Shown here in pieces: positions 33,847 to 43,493 of a stretch of 64,000 bases of DNA. Position numbers and translations under genes: made by a program. Source of the stretch: an uncultured Collinsella sp. (lineage in GTDB: Bacteria; Actinomycetota; Coriobacteriia; Coriobacteriales; Coriobacteriaceae); assembly GCA_900540985.1 (NCBI GenBank), contig UQIC01000009.1:4770-68769 (forward strand). Reading direction: 5' to 3'. Below the pieces are notes generated by a model, which saw only the letters and a list, made by a program, of their open reading frames with translations, was not told the DNA's origin and made no database searches. How positions within the stretch are numbered: position 1 is the first letter of the stretch; each line of letters opens with the position of its first letter.

Positions 33847-34989
33847 GTGGTTAAGGCACTCAAGATTGAGATATTCCTGCTATGCATGATTGTTCTTATC
33901 GGGCTTGCCGCGCGAAGTCGTCGCTCCTTGTTCTCGAGCACCCTGCAGCTATTGTTTAGCATGCTTGGCTACACCTCTGCCGCGTACATATTATTCGATA
34001 TGATCTGGACGCTTTCGGATGGTGCGGACGGCACGTTGGGTATTGCTGCCAACTGGATTTCCAACGCGGTTTCGTTTTCGCTCTTTGCCATCGCGTGTCT
34101 CATTTGGTTTATCTATTCCGAGACGATGCAGGGCTCTCGCCTTGTGACCTCGCGCTATAGGGTGGTGCTTGTAACGTTGCCTACGGCTCTGGTGGTCGTG
34201 CTGGCTTTTACCAGTTACTGGACGCACGCCTTGTTCTATATCGATTCGCAGGGCGTGTATCGTCGCGGCTTTGCCTATATGATCCAGCCCATTGTCAGCT
34301 ACTGTTACGTTATACATACGTCCCTGCATGCGTTTGTGCAATCTCGCAGGGTCGAGAGCCTGCAGACGAAGGCTATCTATCGAACCTTGGCATTTTTCGC
34401 CATTCCGGCCCTGGTGGGCGGTACCTTTCAGATCGTATACTCGGTGCCTGGCCTTTGTGTCGGCATAATGATTAGCATGTTGCTGCTCTATATCATCTGC
34501 CAGGAGCAACTGATCTCGACTGACCCGTTGACTGGACTCAATAACCGCAACCGTTTTGAGACCTATATGCTGTCGCTCTTTTCAAATGTGGATCAGGCCG
34601 AAGATGTATATCTGCTTATGATGGACGCTGACGGCTTTAAGCAGATTAACGATCGCTATGGACATGTGGAGGGCGACCATGCTCTTCAGGTTATATCCGC
34701 TGCGCTCAAAGAGGTCTGCTCGGCGTCTGGTGGCTTTATCGCACGCTACGGTGGCGATGAGTTCGTGGTGCTCCAAAAGGCAGCGGCGGAACAGGACATC
34801 ATAGACCTGTGTTCGGCGATTAACGACGAGCTCGCGCGCGCCGAGGTTCCGTATCTGTTGCGGATGTCCATCGGCTACGCACGGGTTGGTGATGGCGTCG
34901 ATACCTGGCAAGACTTGCTTCGCGCTGCCGACGCGGAACTCTACCGCGTCAAGGCCGAGAAAAAGAAAGCCGGCGTTCAGATACGCTAG
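33847..34989 (+). CDS. Membrane-bound diguanylate cyclase (GGDEF)
   Basis: A 380-residue protein. The N-terminal half has seven hydrophobic helices (about 5-215), like 7TM sensor domains. The C-terminal GGDEF domain (about 220-378) starts STDPLTGLNNRNRFE and has the intact active site YGGDEF (GGDEF at 302-306). Substrate residues MDADGFKQIND are present. The usual RxxD inhibitory site before GGDEF is absent (the sequence there is SASGGFIARYGGDEF), so product feedback is not expected. It makes cyclic di-GMP from GTP. GTG start after AAGGGA; the frame stays open to a TTG at 33829. Confidence 0.87.
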   Translation: MVKALKIEIFLLCMIVLIGLAARSRRSLFSSTLQLLFSMLGYTSAAYILFDMIWTLSDGADGTLGIAANWISNAVSFSLFAIACLIWFIYSETMQGSRLVTSRYRVVLVTLPTALVVVLAFTSYWTHALFYIDSQGVYRRGFAYMIQPIVSYCYVIHTSLHAFVQSRRVESLQTKAIYRTLAFFAIPALVGGTFQIVYSVPGLCVGIMISMLLLYIICQEQLISTDPLTGLNNRNRFETYMLSLFSNVDQAEDVYLLMMDADGFKQINDRYGHVEGDHALQVISAALKEVCSASGGFIARYGGDEFVVLQKAAAEQDIIDLCSAINDELARAEVPYLLRMSIGYARVGDGVDTWQDLLRAADAELYRVKAEKKKAGVQIR

Positions 34990-34994
34990 GAAAA

Positions 34995-35031
34995 GGGGCG
35001 CACGACCGCATTGATGGTCGTGCGCCCCTAT
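34995..35031. terminator. Bidirectional terminator
   Basis: GGGGCGCACGACC (34995-35007) pairs with GGTCGTGCGCCCC (35016-35028); TATTGCG follows on plus and CTTTTCC on minus. It can stop the cyclase transcript and, from the right, the EamA transcript. Confidence 0.75.
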
Positions 35032-35099
35032 TGCGTTGGCGGGATTAGTAGCGGCTGTCGAAGATGCGCCTCGTCTTTTTCTTGGAACGAGGCAGTTCG

Positions 35100-36035
35100 C
35101 TAGGCCTTTTTGGGCTTGTTTACGATGATGATGCCGCCGCAAACCAACAGTAGGGCAACGATGACAGTAACGGGGCTCGTGCCAGCGCCCTCGCCGAGCA
35201 GCAGCGCGCTCAGCAGCACGCCAAAGACCGGGTTCATAAACCCAAAGACCGAGACGCGGCTGACGGGGTTGACGGCAAGCAGGCGGGACCACAGCGAGTA
35301 GGCGACCGCGGAGATAAGCGCCATGTAGATGATGAGCGCGATGGCGGGGGCGATTTCGGTGGGGGACAACGTACCGCCCATCAAAAACCCGATGGCGGTA
35401 AGGATCAGGCCGCCAACCAAAAACTGCCAGCCGGCGAGCAAGACACCGTCATGTTCGCGCGAGAAGATGCCAATGAGGCAGGTCGACAGGGCGCCCGCGA
35501 CGGTGGAGGCTAGGATAAATCCCTCGCCGTCGAGCGTAAAGCCAAAGGTTCCATCCGCGCCCGAAAGGTTGACGAGCGCGACGCCGGCAAAGCCCAGCAC
35601 ACAGCCAAGCACCTTGGCCGTATTGAGCTTTTCGGTGCGAAATGCCAGGGCGGCAAAGAGGATTGCGAGGAAGTTGGCGCTGGCCTCGATGATGGAACTC
35701 GACATGGCGCTGGCGCGCGAGAGTCCCAGGTAGAAAAAGAAGTACTGCCCGATAGTCTGGAAGAGCGACAAGATGCAGATGGGCTTGATATCGCGCGCTT
35801 GCGGAACGAGCGGTCGGCGCTGGGCCACGCTCATGCCAACAATGACCAGCATGCCGGCAAGGGTAAAGCGCAAGCCCGCAAAGAGCAGCTGCGAGGCGCT
35901 ATCGTGTGCCGGGATACCAAAGAGTGCGTAGCCGATCTTGATACAGGGAAAGGCCGATCCCCAGAGTGCACAGCAGACGAGGCAGCCCAGGATGAGTCCG
36001 GGCAGGGTGGCGAGATACGGCTTGCGGCTTTCCAT
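35100..36035 (-). CDS. EamA/DMT family transporter
   Basis: A 311-residue exporter with ten hydrophobic helices in two EamA repeats. LVCCALWGSAFPCIKIGYAL is the N-terminal EamA signature, SSSIIEASANFLAILFAALA closes repeat one, and AVAYSLWSRLL with VSVFGFMNPVFGVLLSALLLGE closes repeat two. Substrates of the family are metabolites such as amino acids; none can be named here. ATG 36035 is preceded by GAAGGACATC. Single gene, divergent from nothing and followed by the shared terminator. Confidence 0.85.
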   Translation of the reverse strand: MESRKPYLATLPGLILGCLVCCALWGSAFPCIKIGYALFGIPAHDSASQLLFAGLRFTLAGMLVIVGMSVAQRRPLVPQARDIKPICILSLFQTIGQYFFFYLGLSRASAMSSSIIEASANFLAILFAALAFRTEKLNTAKVLGCVLGFAGVALVNLSGADGTFGFTLDGEGFILASTVAGALSTCLIGIFSREHDGVLLAGWQFLVGGLILTAIGFLMGGTLSPTEIAPAIALIIYMALISAVAYSLWSRLLAVNPVSRVSVFGFMNPVFGVLLSALLLGEGAGTSPVTVIVALLLVCGGIIIVNKPKKA

Positions 36036-36060
36036 GATGTCCTTCCTACATGCGCGAAGC

Positions 36061-36096
36061 AAAAAAGAACCCGCCACCGGATGTGCCGGTGGCGGG
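36061..36096 (-). terminator. Rho-independent terminator of purL
   Basis: CCCGCCACCGG (36070-36080) pairs with CCGGTGGCGGG (36086-36096); on the minus strand it is followed by TTCTTTTTTG. Confidence 0.85.
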
Positions 36097-36134
36097 TGTT
36101 GTTACCCGAAGGGATTGTACCCGATGGGAAAGGT

Positions 36135-39100
36135 TTAAGCGAAGTAGGCCACGCCGCTCTCAAAGATCGGCATGAACTTATCGCCGGGGACATGCTCGGG
36201 CACGTTGCGGTACAGGTTGTCGCCGCGACGCTCGGCATGGCCCATCTTGCCCAGGACGCGGCCGTCGGGGCTCGTGATGCCCTCGATGGCGAGTGCGGAG
36301 CCGTTGGGGTTGACGGAAAGGTCCATGCTGGGCTTGCCGTTCTCGCCCACGTACTGCGTGGCGACCTGGCCGTTGGCGATCAGCTGGGCGAGCACTTCGT
36401 CATTGGCGACAAAGCGGCCCTCGCCGTGGCTGATGGCGACGGTGTAGGGGTCGTCCAGGCTGCACTGCGACAGCCACGGGGACAAGTTGGACGAGATGCG
36501 GGTGCGCACCAGACGGCTCTGGTGGCGACCGATGGTGTTGAACGTCAACGTGGGCGCATCGGGCGTGGCGTCGACGATGTCGCCGTAGGGCACCAGGCCG
36601 AGCTTGATCAGGGCCTGGAAGCCGTTGCAGATGCCCAGCATCAGGCCATCGCGGGCCTTGAGCAGGTCGCGGACTGCCTCGGTGACCTCGGGAGCGCGGA
36701 AGAACGCCGTGATGAACTTGGCAGAGCCGTCGGGCTCGTCGCCGCCCGAGAAGCCGCCGGGGATCATGACGATCTGGCTTGCACGGATGCGGCGGGCAAG
36801 CTCGTGGGTGCTCTCGGCGACGGCCTCGGGCGTGAGGTTGTTGATCACGAAGGCGTCGGCCTTGGCACCGGCGGCACGGAAGGCGCGGGCGCTGTCGTAC
36901 TCGCAGTTGTTGCCGGGGAACACGGGGATGATCACGCGCGGGCGGGCGATCTTGGCGCCGCCGTACACGTGGATGTCCTTGGCGCGGAAGTCGATGGTCT
37001 CGACCTCGGGGGTCTCACCGGCGCTGCGGTAGGCGAAGACGCCCTCGATGCCGCTCTCCCAGGCCTCCTGGAGCTCGGCGAGCTCGATGACCTCGGAGCC
37101 GGTGTCGATGACATAGCCCTCGACGGTGGTGCCCAGGGGCTCGAGAACAATGCCGTCGGCGACCTCGGGCAGCTCGGCGTCCTCGGCGAGCTCGACGATA
37201 AAGCTGCCATAGAACGGGGTGAAGAGGCTCTCCACGTCTACATCCTCGGCAAGCTCGATACCGATCTGGTTACCGACGCACATCTTAAAGAGGCTCTCGG
37301 CGCCGCAGCCGTAGCCGGGCGTGGAGATGGCCAGGGCGTTGCCGGTGGCAGTGAGCGCCTCGACGGCGTCAAACGCGGAGAGCAGCTGCTGAGCGTCGGG
37401 ACGGTAGTCCTCGCCATAGGTAGCGGGGGCGATGCGGACGACGCGGTGCGTGAGGCCCTTGAACTCGGGCGAGACGGCACGGGCGGCCCTGCCCACAGCG
37501 ACGGCGAAGCTGATCAGGGTCGGCGGAACGTTGAGCTCGCCGGCCTCGTCCTCAAACGAACCGCTCATGGAGTCCTTGCCGCCGATGGCGCCGGCACCCA
37601 GGTCGACCTGGGCCATGAGGGCACCCAGGACGGCAGCCATGGGCTTGCCCCAGCGCTCGGCCTCGGTGCGCAGGCGCTCGAAGTACTCCTGGAAGGAGAG
37701 GTAGGCGCGCTTGTGCTCAAAGCCGGCGGCAACGAGCTTGGCGATGGACTCGACCACGGACAGGTAGGCGCCCGCAAACTGGTCGGCCTCCATCAGATAG
37801 GGGTTGAAGCCCCATGCCATGGCACTCGCCGTGGTGGTCTCGCCGTCCACGGGGAACTTGGCGACCATGGCCGAGCTCGGGGTGAGCTGCGTCTTGCCGC
37901 CAAAGGGCATGAGCACGGTCGCGGCGCCGATGGTGGAGTCGAAGCGCTCAGAAAGGCCCTTGTTGGAAGCGACGTTGAGGTCGGTGACGAGCGAGGTCAT
38001 GCGCTCGGCGAGCGTGGTGCCGGCCCAGCTGGGCTGCCACGCGCTGCGGGCACAGACGTGGGCGACCTGGTGCTTGGGCGCACCGTTGGAGTTGAGGAAC
38101 TCGCGGGACAGATCGACGATGGCGACGCCGTTCCATGCCATGCGCATGCGCGGCTCGGCGGTAACCTCGGCGATAACGGTAGCCTCCAGGTTTTCCTCGG
38201 CGGCGTAGCCCATGAACTCCTCGACGTCACCGTCGGCGACGGCGCAAGCCATGCGCTCCTGGGACTCGGAGATAGCGAGCTCGGTGCCGTCCAGGCCGTC
38301 GTACTTCTTGGTCACGGTATCAAGGTCGACATACAGGCCGTCGGCAAGCTCGCCCACGGCGACCGAGACACCGCCGGCGCCAAAGTCGTTGCAGCGCTTG
38401 ATCAGACGGCAGGCATCGCCGCGGCGGAACAGACGCTGCAGCTTGCGCTCGACCGGGGCGTTGCCCTTCTGGACCTCGGCACCCGAGGTCTCGATGGACT
38501 CGGTGTTCTGGGTCTTGGAGGAGCCGGTGGCGCCGCCGATGCCGTCACGGCCGGTGCGGCCGCCCAGCAGGATGATCTTGTCGGTGGGGGCGGGGCACTC
38601 GCGACGAACGTGGTTTGCCGGGGTAGCGCCCACGACGGCGCCGACCTCCATGCGCTTGGCCACGTAGCCGGGGTGATAGAGCTCGTTGACCTGGCCAGTG
38701 GCAAGTCCGATCTGGTTGCCGTAGCTGGAGTAGCCGGCGGCGGCGGTGGTTACGAGCTTGCGCTGCGGCAGCTTGCCCTCGAGCGTCTCGGACACGGGGA
38801 CGGTGGGATCGCCGGCGCCGGTGACACGCATGGCCTGGTACACGTAGCTGCGGCCCGAGAGCGGGTCGCGGATGGCGCCGCCCACGCAGGTGGCGGCACC
38901 GCCGAAGGGCTCGATCTCGGTCGGGTGGTTATGGGTCTCGTTCTTAAAGAGGAACAGCCAGTCCTGGTCCTCGCCATCGACATCGACCTTCACCTTGACG
39001 GTGCAGGCGTTAATCTCCTCGGACTCATCGACATCGGTCATGACGCCGGTCTTCTTAAGGTACTTAGCGCCGATGGTGCCCATGTCCATGAGGCAGACGG

Positions 39101-39881
39101 GCTTGGCGTCGCGGCCGAGTTCGTGGCGCATCTCCATGTAGCGGTCGAAGGCTTGCTGCACCACGGCGTCGTCGATCGTCACGTCGTCCAGGACGGTGCC
39201 GAAAGTGGTGTGGCGGCAGTGGTCGGACCAATAGGTGTCGATCACGCGGATCTCGGTGATGGTGGGGTCGCGGTCCTCATCGCGGAAGTACTGCTGGCAG
39301 AAGGCGATGTCTGCCTCGTCCATGGCAAGGCCGCGATCGGCGATAAAGGCGGCAAGGCCGGCCTCGTCGAGCTTGCGGAAGCCGTCGAGCACCTCGACGG
39401 GCTGGGGCTCGGGAGTCTCCATGTACAGCGTCTCGGGCAGGTCGAGCGAGGCGATGCGCGCCTCGACGGGGTTCACCACGTAGTGCTTGATGGCCTCGAT
39501 GGCGGCTTCGTCCAGAGCGCCCGAGATGATATAGACCTTGGCGGAGCGCACGGCGGGGCGCTCGCCCTGGCTGATGAGCTGCACGCACTCGCTGGCGGAG
39601 TCGGCGCGCTGGTCAAACTGGCCAGGCAGGAATTCGACGGCAAAGACGGCGCCATCGCTTGCGGGGAGCTCGTCGTAGGTCACATCGACCTGGGGCTCGC
39701 TAAAGACGGTCGGCACGCAGGAGCGGAAAAGCTCCTCGTCGATGCCCTCGACGTCGTAGCGGTTGATGATCCTCAGGGCCTCGATGCCCTTGATGCCGAG
39801 AATTTCGGTCAGCTCGCCCTTGAGCTGCTGAGCCTCGACGTCGAACCCGGGTTTCTTCTCCACGTAGATACGAGAGACCAT
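36135..39881 (-). CDS. purL: Phosphoribosylformylglycinamidine synthase, single-chain
   Basis: A 1248-residue FGAM synthase for the fourth step of purine synthesis: FGAR + glutamine + ATP to FGAM. The PurS-like start is followed by the synthase core (HNHPTEIEPFGGAATCVGGA, GGVSVAVGELADGLYVDLDT, GAIGGKDSMSGSF) and a C-terminal class I glutaminase. The glutaminase nucleophile lies in MLGICNGFQ (Cys about 1086), and SHGEGRF supplies the catalytic His/Glu. This all-in-one form differs from the split PurS/PurQ/PurL of most Gram-positives and matches a long clade found in clostridia and Coriobacteriia. AGGAA lies before the ATG. Not in an operon with other pur genes. Confidence 0.93.
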   Translation of the reverse strand: MVSRIYVEKKPGFDVEAQQLKGELTEILGIKGIEALRIINRYDVEGIDEELFRSCVPTVFSEPQVDVTYDELPASDGAVFAVEFLPGQFDQRADSASECVQLISQGERPAVRSAKVYIISGALDEAAIEAIKHYVVNPVEARIASLDLPETLYMETPEPQPVEVLDGFRKLDEAGLAAFIADRGLAMDEADIAFCQQYFRDEDRDPTITEIRVIDTYWSDHCRHTTFGTVLDDVTIDDAVVQQAFDRYMEMRHELGRDAKPVCLMDMGTIGAKYLKKTGVMTDVDESEEINACTVKVKVDVDGEDQDWLFLFKNETHNHPTEIEPFGGAATCVGGAIRDPLSGRSYVYQAMRVTGAGDPTVPVSETLEGKLPQRKLVTTAAAGYSSYGNQIGLATGQVNELYHPGYVAKRMEVGAVVGATPANHVRRECPAPTDKIILLGGRTGRDGIGGATGSSKTQNTESIETSGAEVQKGNAPVERKLQRLFRRGDACRLIKRCNDFGAGGVSVAVGELADGLYVDLDTVTKKYDGLDGTELAISESQERMACAVADGDVEEFMGYAAEENLEATVIAEVTAEPRMRMAWNGVAIVDLSREFLNSNGAPKHQVAHVCARSAWQPSWAGTTLAERMTSLVTDLNVASNKGLSERFDSTIGAATVLMPFGGKTQLTPSSAMVAKFPVDGETTTASAMAWGFNPYLMEADQFAGAYLSVVESIAKLVAAGFEHKRAYLSFQEYFERLRTEAERWGKPMAAVLGALMAQVDLGAGAIGGKDSMSGSFEDEAGELNVPPTLISFAVAVGRAARAVSPEFKGLTHRVVRIAPATYGEDYRPDAQQLLSAFDAVEALTATGNALAISTPGYGCGAESLFKMCVGNQIGIELAEDVDVESLFTPFYGSFIVELAEDAELPEVADGIVLEPLGTTVEGYVIDTGSEVIELAELQEAWESGIEGVFAYRSAGETPEVETIDFRAKDIHVYGGAKIARPRVIIPVFPGNNCEYDSARAFRAAGAKADAFVINNLTPEAVAESTHELARRIRASQIVMIPGGFSGGDEPDGSAKFITAFFRAPEVTEAVRDLLKARDGLMLGICNGFQALIKLGLVPYGDIVDATPDAPTLTFNTIGRHQSRLVRTRISSNLSPWLSQCSLDDPYTVAISHGEGRFVANDEVLAQLIANGQVATQYVGENGKPSMDLSVNPNGSALAIEGITSPDGRVLGKMGHAERRGDNLYRNVPEHVPGDKFMPIFESGVAYFA

Positions 39882-40065
39882 TGGTTCCTGCCTTCCTGAT
39901 CGGTTGGGCGTACGGTACGGTATGCGGCAGCGGTCGGTTTACGGGACAAGCCTCGCGGTCGCCTTGAGCCACATGTTTGTAAACCTCACTATGATACGAC
40001 AGCTCGCGGCGCGTTGAGGACGGCGAGGGTGCTACAGTGAAGCGCAAACAAGAGAAAGGCATCAC

Positions 40066-41628
40066 ATGGCATTCGTTTCGCTCGCCATCATCGCACTCGT
40101 GGCCTTTGCGAGTCCTTTTATCGCCTCGGCGATTCCCGGAAAACCCGTTCCCGAGACGGTCTTTTTGCTCGTGCTCGGCGCGGTGCTGGGACCCCATATG
40201 CTCGGCGTCATCCATGTAGATGCCGAGGTCTCGCTTATGTCCGAGCTGGGCCTGGCCTTTTTGTTCCTGCTTGCCGGCTTTGAGATCGATCCCAAGAGCA
40301 TCACGGGCGTCGAGGGGCGCTACGGCTTGGCGACGTGGGTCGTCACGTTTGGTATCGCCTGGCTTGCCGTGCGCTTTACCCCGTGGTTCTCGGTCAGTCA
40401 TTTCGACGGTATCGCCGTGACGCTTGCCCTCACTTCGACGGCGCTCGGCACGCTCGTGCCCATCATGCGTGAGCGCTCGCTCACCGGCACGCGCGTGGGC
40501 GACTCGATTCTCGCGTATGGCACCTGGGGTGAGCTCGGCCCTGTGCTTGCCATGTCGGTGCTGCTGTCTGCCCGCACCGGCATCCAAACGCTTGTAATCC
40601 TTGGCTTGTTTGCGGTGGTCTGCGTGTTGCTGGCCGTGGTCCCGAGCCGCTCCAAGCGCGTCGGCAGCCGCTTCTTTGCGTTTGTCGAGGAGCGCGCCGA
40701 TACCACGTCGCAGACTTTCGTACGCCTGACGGTGCTCATCCTGGTCACGCTCGTGGCATTCTCGGCTGTCTTTGATCTCGACATCGTGTTGGGTTCTTTT
40801 GCCGCCGGCTTTGTCTTGCGCTACATCATCCCCGAGGGCAACCATACGCTCGAGACCAAGCTCGACGGTCTGGCCTACGGTTTTTTGATTCCGGTGTTCT
40901 TTACCGTATCGGGCGCAAAGATCGATCTGACGGCCGTGGCGTCGCGCCCGGGTCTGCTCGTGGGCTTTATCGTGGCGTTGTTGATTATTCGTGCCGTGCC
41001 CATTCTTATTTCCATGAGCATTTGTCCTGCGACGCGCGATGTGTCGGCGTATGGTCGCATTACCGTGGCCCTGTACTGCACCACGGCGCTGCCGATCATC
41101 GTTGCCGTTACGAGCGTTGCCGTCAACGCGGGCGCGCTGTCGCAAGATATTGCGTCGGTCATGGTTGCCGCCGGTGCCATCACGGTGTTCTTGATGCCAT
41201 TGCTCGCGCAGCTCTTCTACCGCGTGGTCGACGCCGCGCCGGTCGCCGCCGTGGCAGAAGTTGCCGAGCATCCATCCGATGCGCTCGACATTCTGCGCGC
41301 CCATCACGATTTGGCGAGCCTGCTCGCACGTGAGCACGAGCTGCTGACTTCGCATGGCCATGGTCGCGTATTCGAGGGCTTGCCTACGCTCGATACGATT
41401 GCCGAGCGTCTTTCCGCCGAGGCGGCGAGCGGCCATATCGATGCCCGTATTGTGGACGCGGCACATCTTCTTGCCGATAAGACCTATGGAGACGAGGTTG
41501 ACCCGTCCGAGCTGACTCCGCGCGAGCGTCGCCGCCTGGAGCGCGCCAAGCTCGCCGTGCGCGAATACCGCCGCCGCATGCTGGAGCTCTATGCAAGAGA
41601 AGAAGCCGAGGACGACGACGGCAGGTAG
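40066..41628 (+). CDS. Cation:proton antiporter (CPA2 family)
   Basis: A 520-residue membrane protein. About twelve hydrophobic helices (1-385) form the Na+/H+ exchanger fold, with FLLAGFEIDPKSI and ALTSTALGTLVPIMRERSL as family marks and FDLDIVLGSFAAGFVLR in the second half. The C-terminal 130 residues are cytoplasmic, charged and helical, without the TrkA-N domain of KefB-type proteins. The transported cation (Na+ or K+) is not predictable. AAAGGCATC precedes the ATG. The 62-bp tandem repeat follows its stop. Confidence 0.85.
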   Translation: MAFVSLAIIALVAFASPFIASAIPGKPVPETVFLLVLGAVLGPHMLGVIHVDAEVSLMSELGLAFLFLLAGFEIDPKSITGVEGRYGLATWVVTFGIAWLAVRFTPWFSVSHFDGIAVTLALTSTALGTLVPIMRERSLTGTRVGDSILAYGTWGELGPVLAMSVLLSARTGIQTLVILGLFAVVCVLLAVVPSRSKRVGSRFFAFVEERADTTSQTFVRLTVLILVTLVAFSAVFDLDIVLGSFAAGFVLRYIIPEGNHTLETKLDGLAYGFLIPVFFTVSGAKIDLTAVASRPGLLVGFIVALLIIRAVPILISMSICPATRDVSAYGRITVALYCTTALPIIVAVTSVAVNAGALSQDIASVMVAAGAITVFLMPLLAQLFYRVVDAAPVAAVAEVAEHPSDALDILRAHHDLASLLAREHELLTSHGHGRVFEGLPTLDTIAERLSAEAASGHIDARIVDAAHLLADKTYGDEVDPSELTPRERRRLERAKLAVREYRRRMLELYAREEAEDDDGR

Positions 41629-41641
41629 TCAACGCCGCCGT

Positions 41642-41813
41642 GGAAAATGCATCCCGGAGTTGGCGTCCAGAGTGGGACGCGATTTTCGCGAGAGGCCCGT
41701 TACGGAAAGCGTGTCCCAGAATCCGCGTCCAGAATGGGACATAGTTTCCGAAAGAAGGCCCTGAGGGAAGCTGCGCCCCGTTTTGAGCTGAAATACCGGG
41801 ACGTAGTTTCCCT
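41642..41813. repeat. Three tandem 62-bp palindromic repeats (REP/BIME-like)
   Basis: Units start at 41642, 41704 and 41766. Each opens GGAA(A) with TCCC 10-14 bases in, and holds a mirrored GGGAC followed by TTTTC or TTTCC about 32 bases later, so every unit can fold on itself. Units 1 and 2 also share GCGTCCAGA-TGGGAC and an AGGCCC spacer; unit 3 is more diverged. They fill the space between two convergent genes (antiporter + and hom -), the usual place of REP-type elements. Confidence 0.8.
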
Positions 41814-41814
41814 T

Positions 41815-41864
41815 ACAAACAAAACAAGGCGCGCTGCCTGCAGTTGATGCAGACGGCGCGCCTT
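41815..41864 (-). terminator. Terminator of homoserine dehydrogenase gene
   Basis: GGCGCGC (41828-41834) pairs with GCGCGCC (41856-41862), and CTGCA pairs with TGCAG inside. On the minus strand TTGTTTTGTTTG follows. Confidence 0.75.
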
Positions 41865-41899
41865 TTGCGTTGAGCTTCGTTGAGGTTCGAAGTAGTGGA

Positions 41900-43243
41900 C
41901 TAGTTGGCCATGACGCCTTCGGTCCAAGCCTCAACGTCCTCGATGCGCAGGACGTTGGCGACCTCGGCCACGCAGTCGACGCTGGCAAGCTCGGCGGCGG
42001 CAGCCTGGACGTCCTTCTCGAGCGCGCGATGCGTCAGGAAGATGACCGAGCAGGCATCGTTGACGCCCGACTTGCCGTCCTCGACCTGGTTGATGAGCGA
42101 GATCGAGATGTTGTGCTTGGCAAAGATGTCGACCGTCTCGGACAGGGCGCCCACGCGGTCGGCGACCTTCAGGCGCACATAGTACTTGGTCTGGAGCTCG
42201 TCCATGGGCTTAAAGGCGAGGTTGTGACCATAGGGCTCAATCTCGGGCAGCGGAGCCACGCCGCGGCTGATCTGCTCGGAGAGCGACAGGATGTCGCCCA
42301 CGACGGCGCTCGCGGTGGGGAAGGAGCCTGCGCCGGCACCGTAGAACATGGTCTCGCCCACGGCGTCGCCTACCACGTAGACAGCGTTCATGGCGCCGTT
42401 GACCTTGGCAAGCATGTGGTCGGCGGGGATCAGCGTGGGATGCACGCGGACGTCGACGCCGGCTTCGGTGTTGCGTGCGATACCCAACAGCTTAATGGTG
42501 TAGCCGAGCTCGCGGGCCTGGGCGATGTCCTCGGCGCCGATGGTACGGATACCCTGTTGGTACACATCGTCGGTGGTAACGCGGGTGCCAAAGCCGATGG
42601 AGGCGAGGATCGCCGTCTTGCTGGCGGCATCGAAGCCGTCGACGTCGGCGGACGGGTCGGCCTCGGCATAGCCCTTTGCCTGGGCGTCGGCGAGCACGTC
42701 AGCGTAATCGGCGCCCTCGGCGTCCATGCGCGACAGGATGTAGTTGGTGGTGCCGTTGAGAATGCCAGCGATGGTCAGGATCTTGTTGCCCACCAGGTCG
42801 TGCTCGAGCGTGCTGACAATGGGGATGCCACCGCCGCAGCTGGCCTCGCACTTAATCTGCACGCCGCACGCGCGCGCCTTCTCGGCGAGCGTCTCGACAT
42901 GACGGCCCAGCAGGGCCTTGTTGGCAGAGACGACGTGCTTGCCGTTCTCGAAGGCGGTGGTGAAGATTTCGGTCGCGGGGTGCTCGCCGCCGATGAGCTC
43001 GACGACGATATCGACGGCGGGGTCGGTGACGACGTCGTGCCAGTCGCTCGTAAAGGCCTCGCGCTCAATACCGGCAGCTTCGGCCTGCTCCCAGGCAAGC
43101 GCGCAGGCGCGGGTCAGCTTAAGGTCGATGCCGTAGGCGGCCAGGTACTCATCGTGGTGGCTCTTGATCAGACGGGCCACGCCGCCGCCGACGGTTCCAA
43201 GACCGATCAGACCGACGTTCACGGTGCGCAGGGGTTCGCTCAT
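41900..43243 (-). CDS. hom: Homoserine dehydrogenase with ACT domain
   Basis: A 447-residue enzyme reducing aspartate semialdehyde to homoserine with NAD(P)H, the branch point to threonine and methionine. The Rossmann motif GLIGLGTVGGGVARL is at 11-25. The catalytic domain has GGGIPIVSTLEHDLVGNKIL, ILNGTTNYILSRM and YAEADPSADVDGFDAASKTA. The C-terminal ACT domain (about 355-430: YYVRLKVADRVGALSETVDI, ISISLINQ) implies feedback control by threonine. AAGGAGC precedes the ATG. Single gene. Confidence 0.94.
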   Translation of the reverse strand: MSEPLRTVNVGLIGLGTVGGGVARLIKSHHDEYLAAYGIDLKLTRACALAWEQAEAAGIEREAFTSDWHDVVTDPAVDIVVELIGGEHPATEIFTTAFENGKHVVSANKALLGRHVETLAEKARACGVQIKCEASCGGGIPIVSTLEHDLVGNKILTIAGILNGTTNYILSRMDAEGADYADVLADAQAKGYAEADPSADVDGFDAASKTAILASIGFGTRVTTDDVYQQGIRTIGAEDIAQARELGYTIKLLGIARNTEAGVDVRVHPTLIPADHMLAKVNGAMNAVYVVGDAVGETMFYGAGAGSFPTASAVVGDILSLSEQISRGVAPLPEIEPYGHNLAFKPMDELQTKYYVRLKVADRVGALSETVDIFAKHNISISLINQVEDGKSGVNDACSVIFLTHRALEKDVQAAAAELASVDCVAEVANVLRIEDVEAWTEGVMAN

Positions 43244-43493
43244 AGATAGCTCCTTCGTGCATCTTATGGATGGATTAACCGCTTAAAGGTTGAGTGCATT
43301 CTAGCGTGAACCGAGGGCGCGTGCTCGCCAGGCAACAGGAGTCGCACAAAACGGCACCCCCGAAACGCTGCGGAAACATTGGAAACATGCTCGCTACAAA
43401 CGGAACTCCGTAACAAACTGTCAACGTTTGCACCATAAGGTTTGCCCTGTACCGCAAGACGGCCGCACCGCGGCCAGCGAAAAGGGGGACACC

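Noticed and set aside
35799..39899. A 1366-codon open frame opposite purL
   Set aside because: It mirrors purL codon by codon, has no ribosome site and its sequence is a low-diversity Gly/Ala/Leu/Asp mix. High GC at third positions keeps the reverse frame open.
39882..40065. A purine riboswitch in front of purL
   Set aside because: No three-way junction with the conserved loops was seen in the short leader.
41642..41813. A CRISPR array
   Set aside because: The units differ from one another along their length, have no unique spacers between constant repeats, and there are no cas genes nearby.
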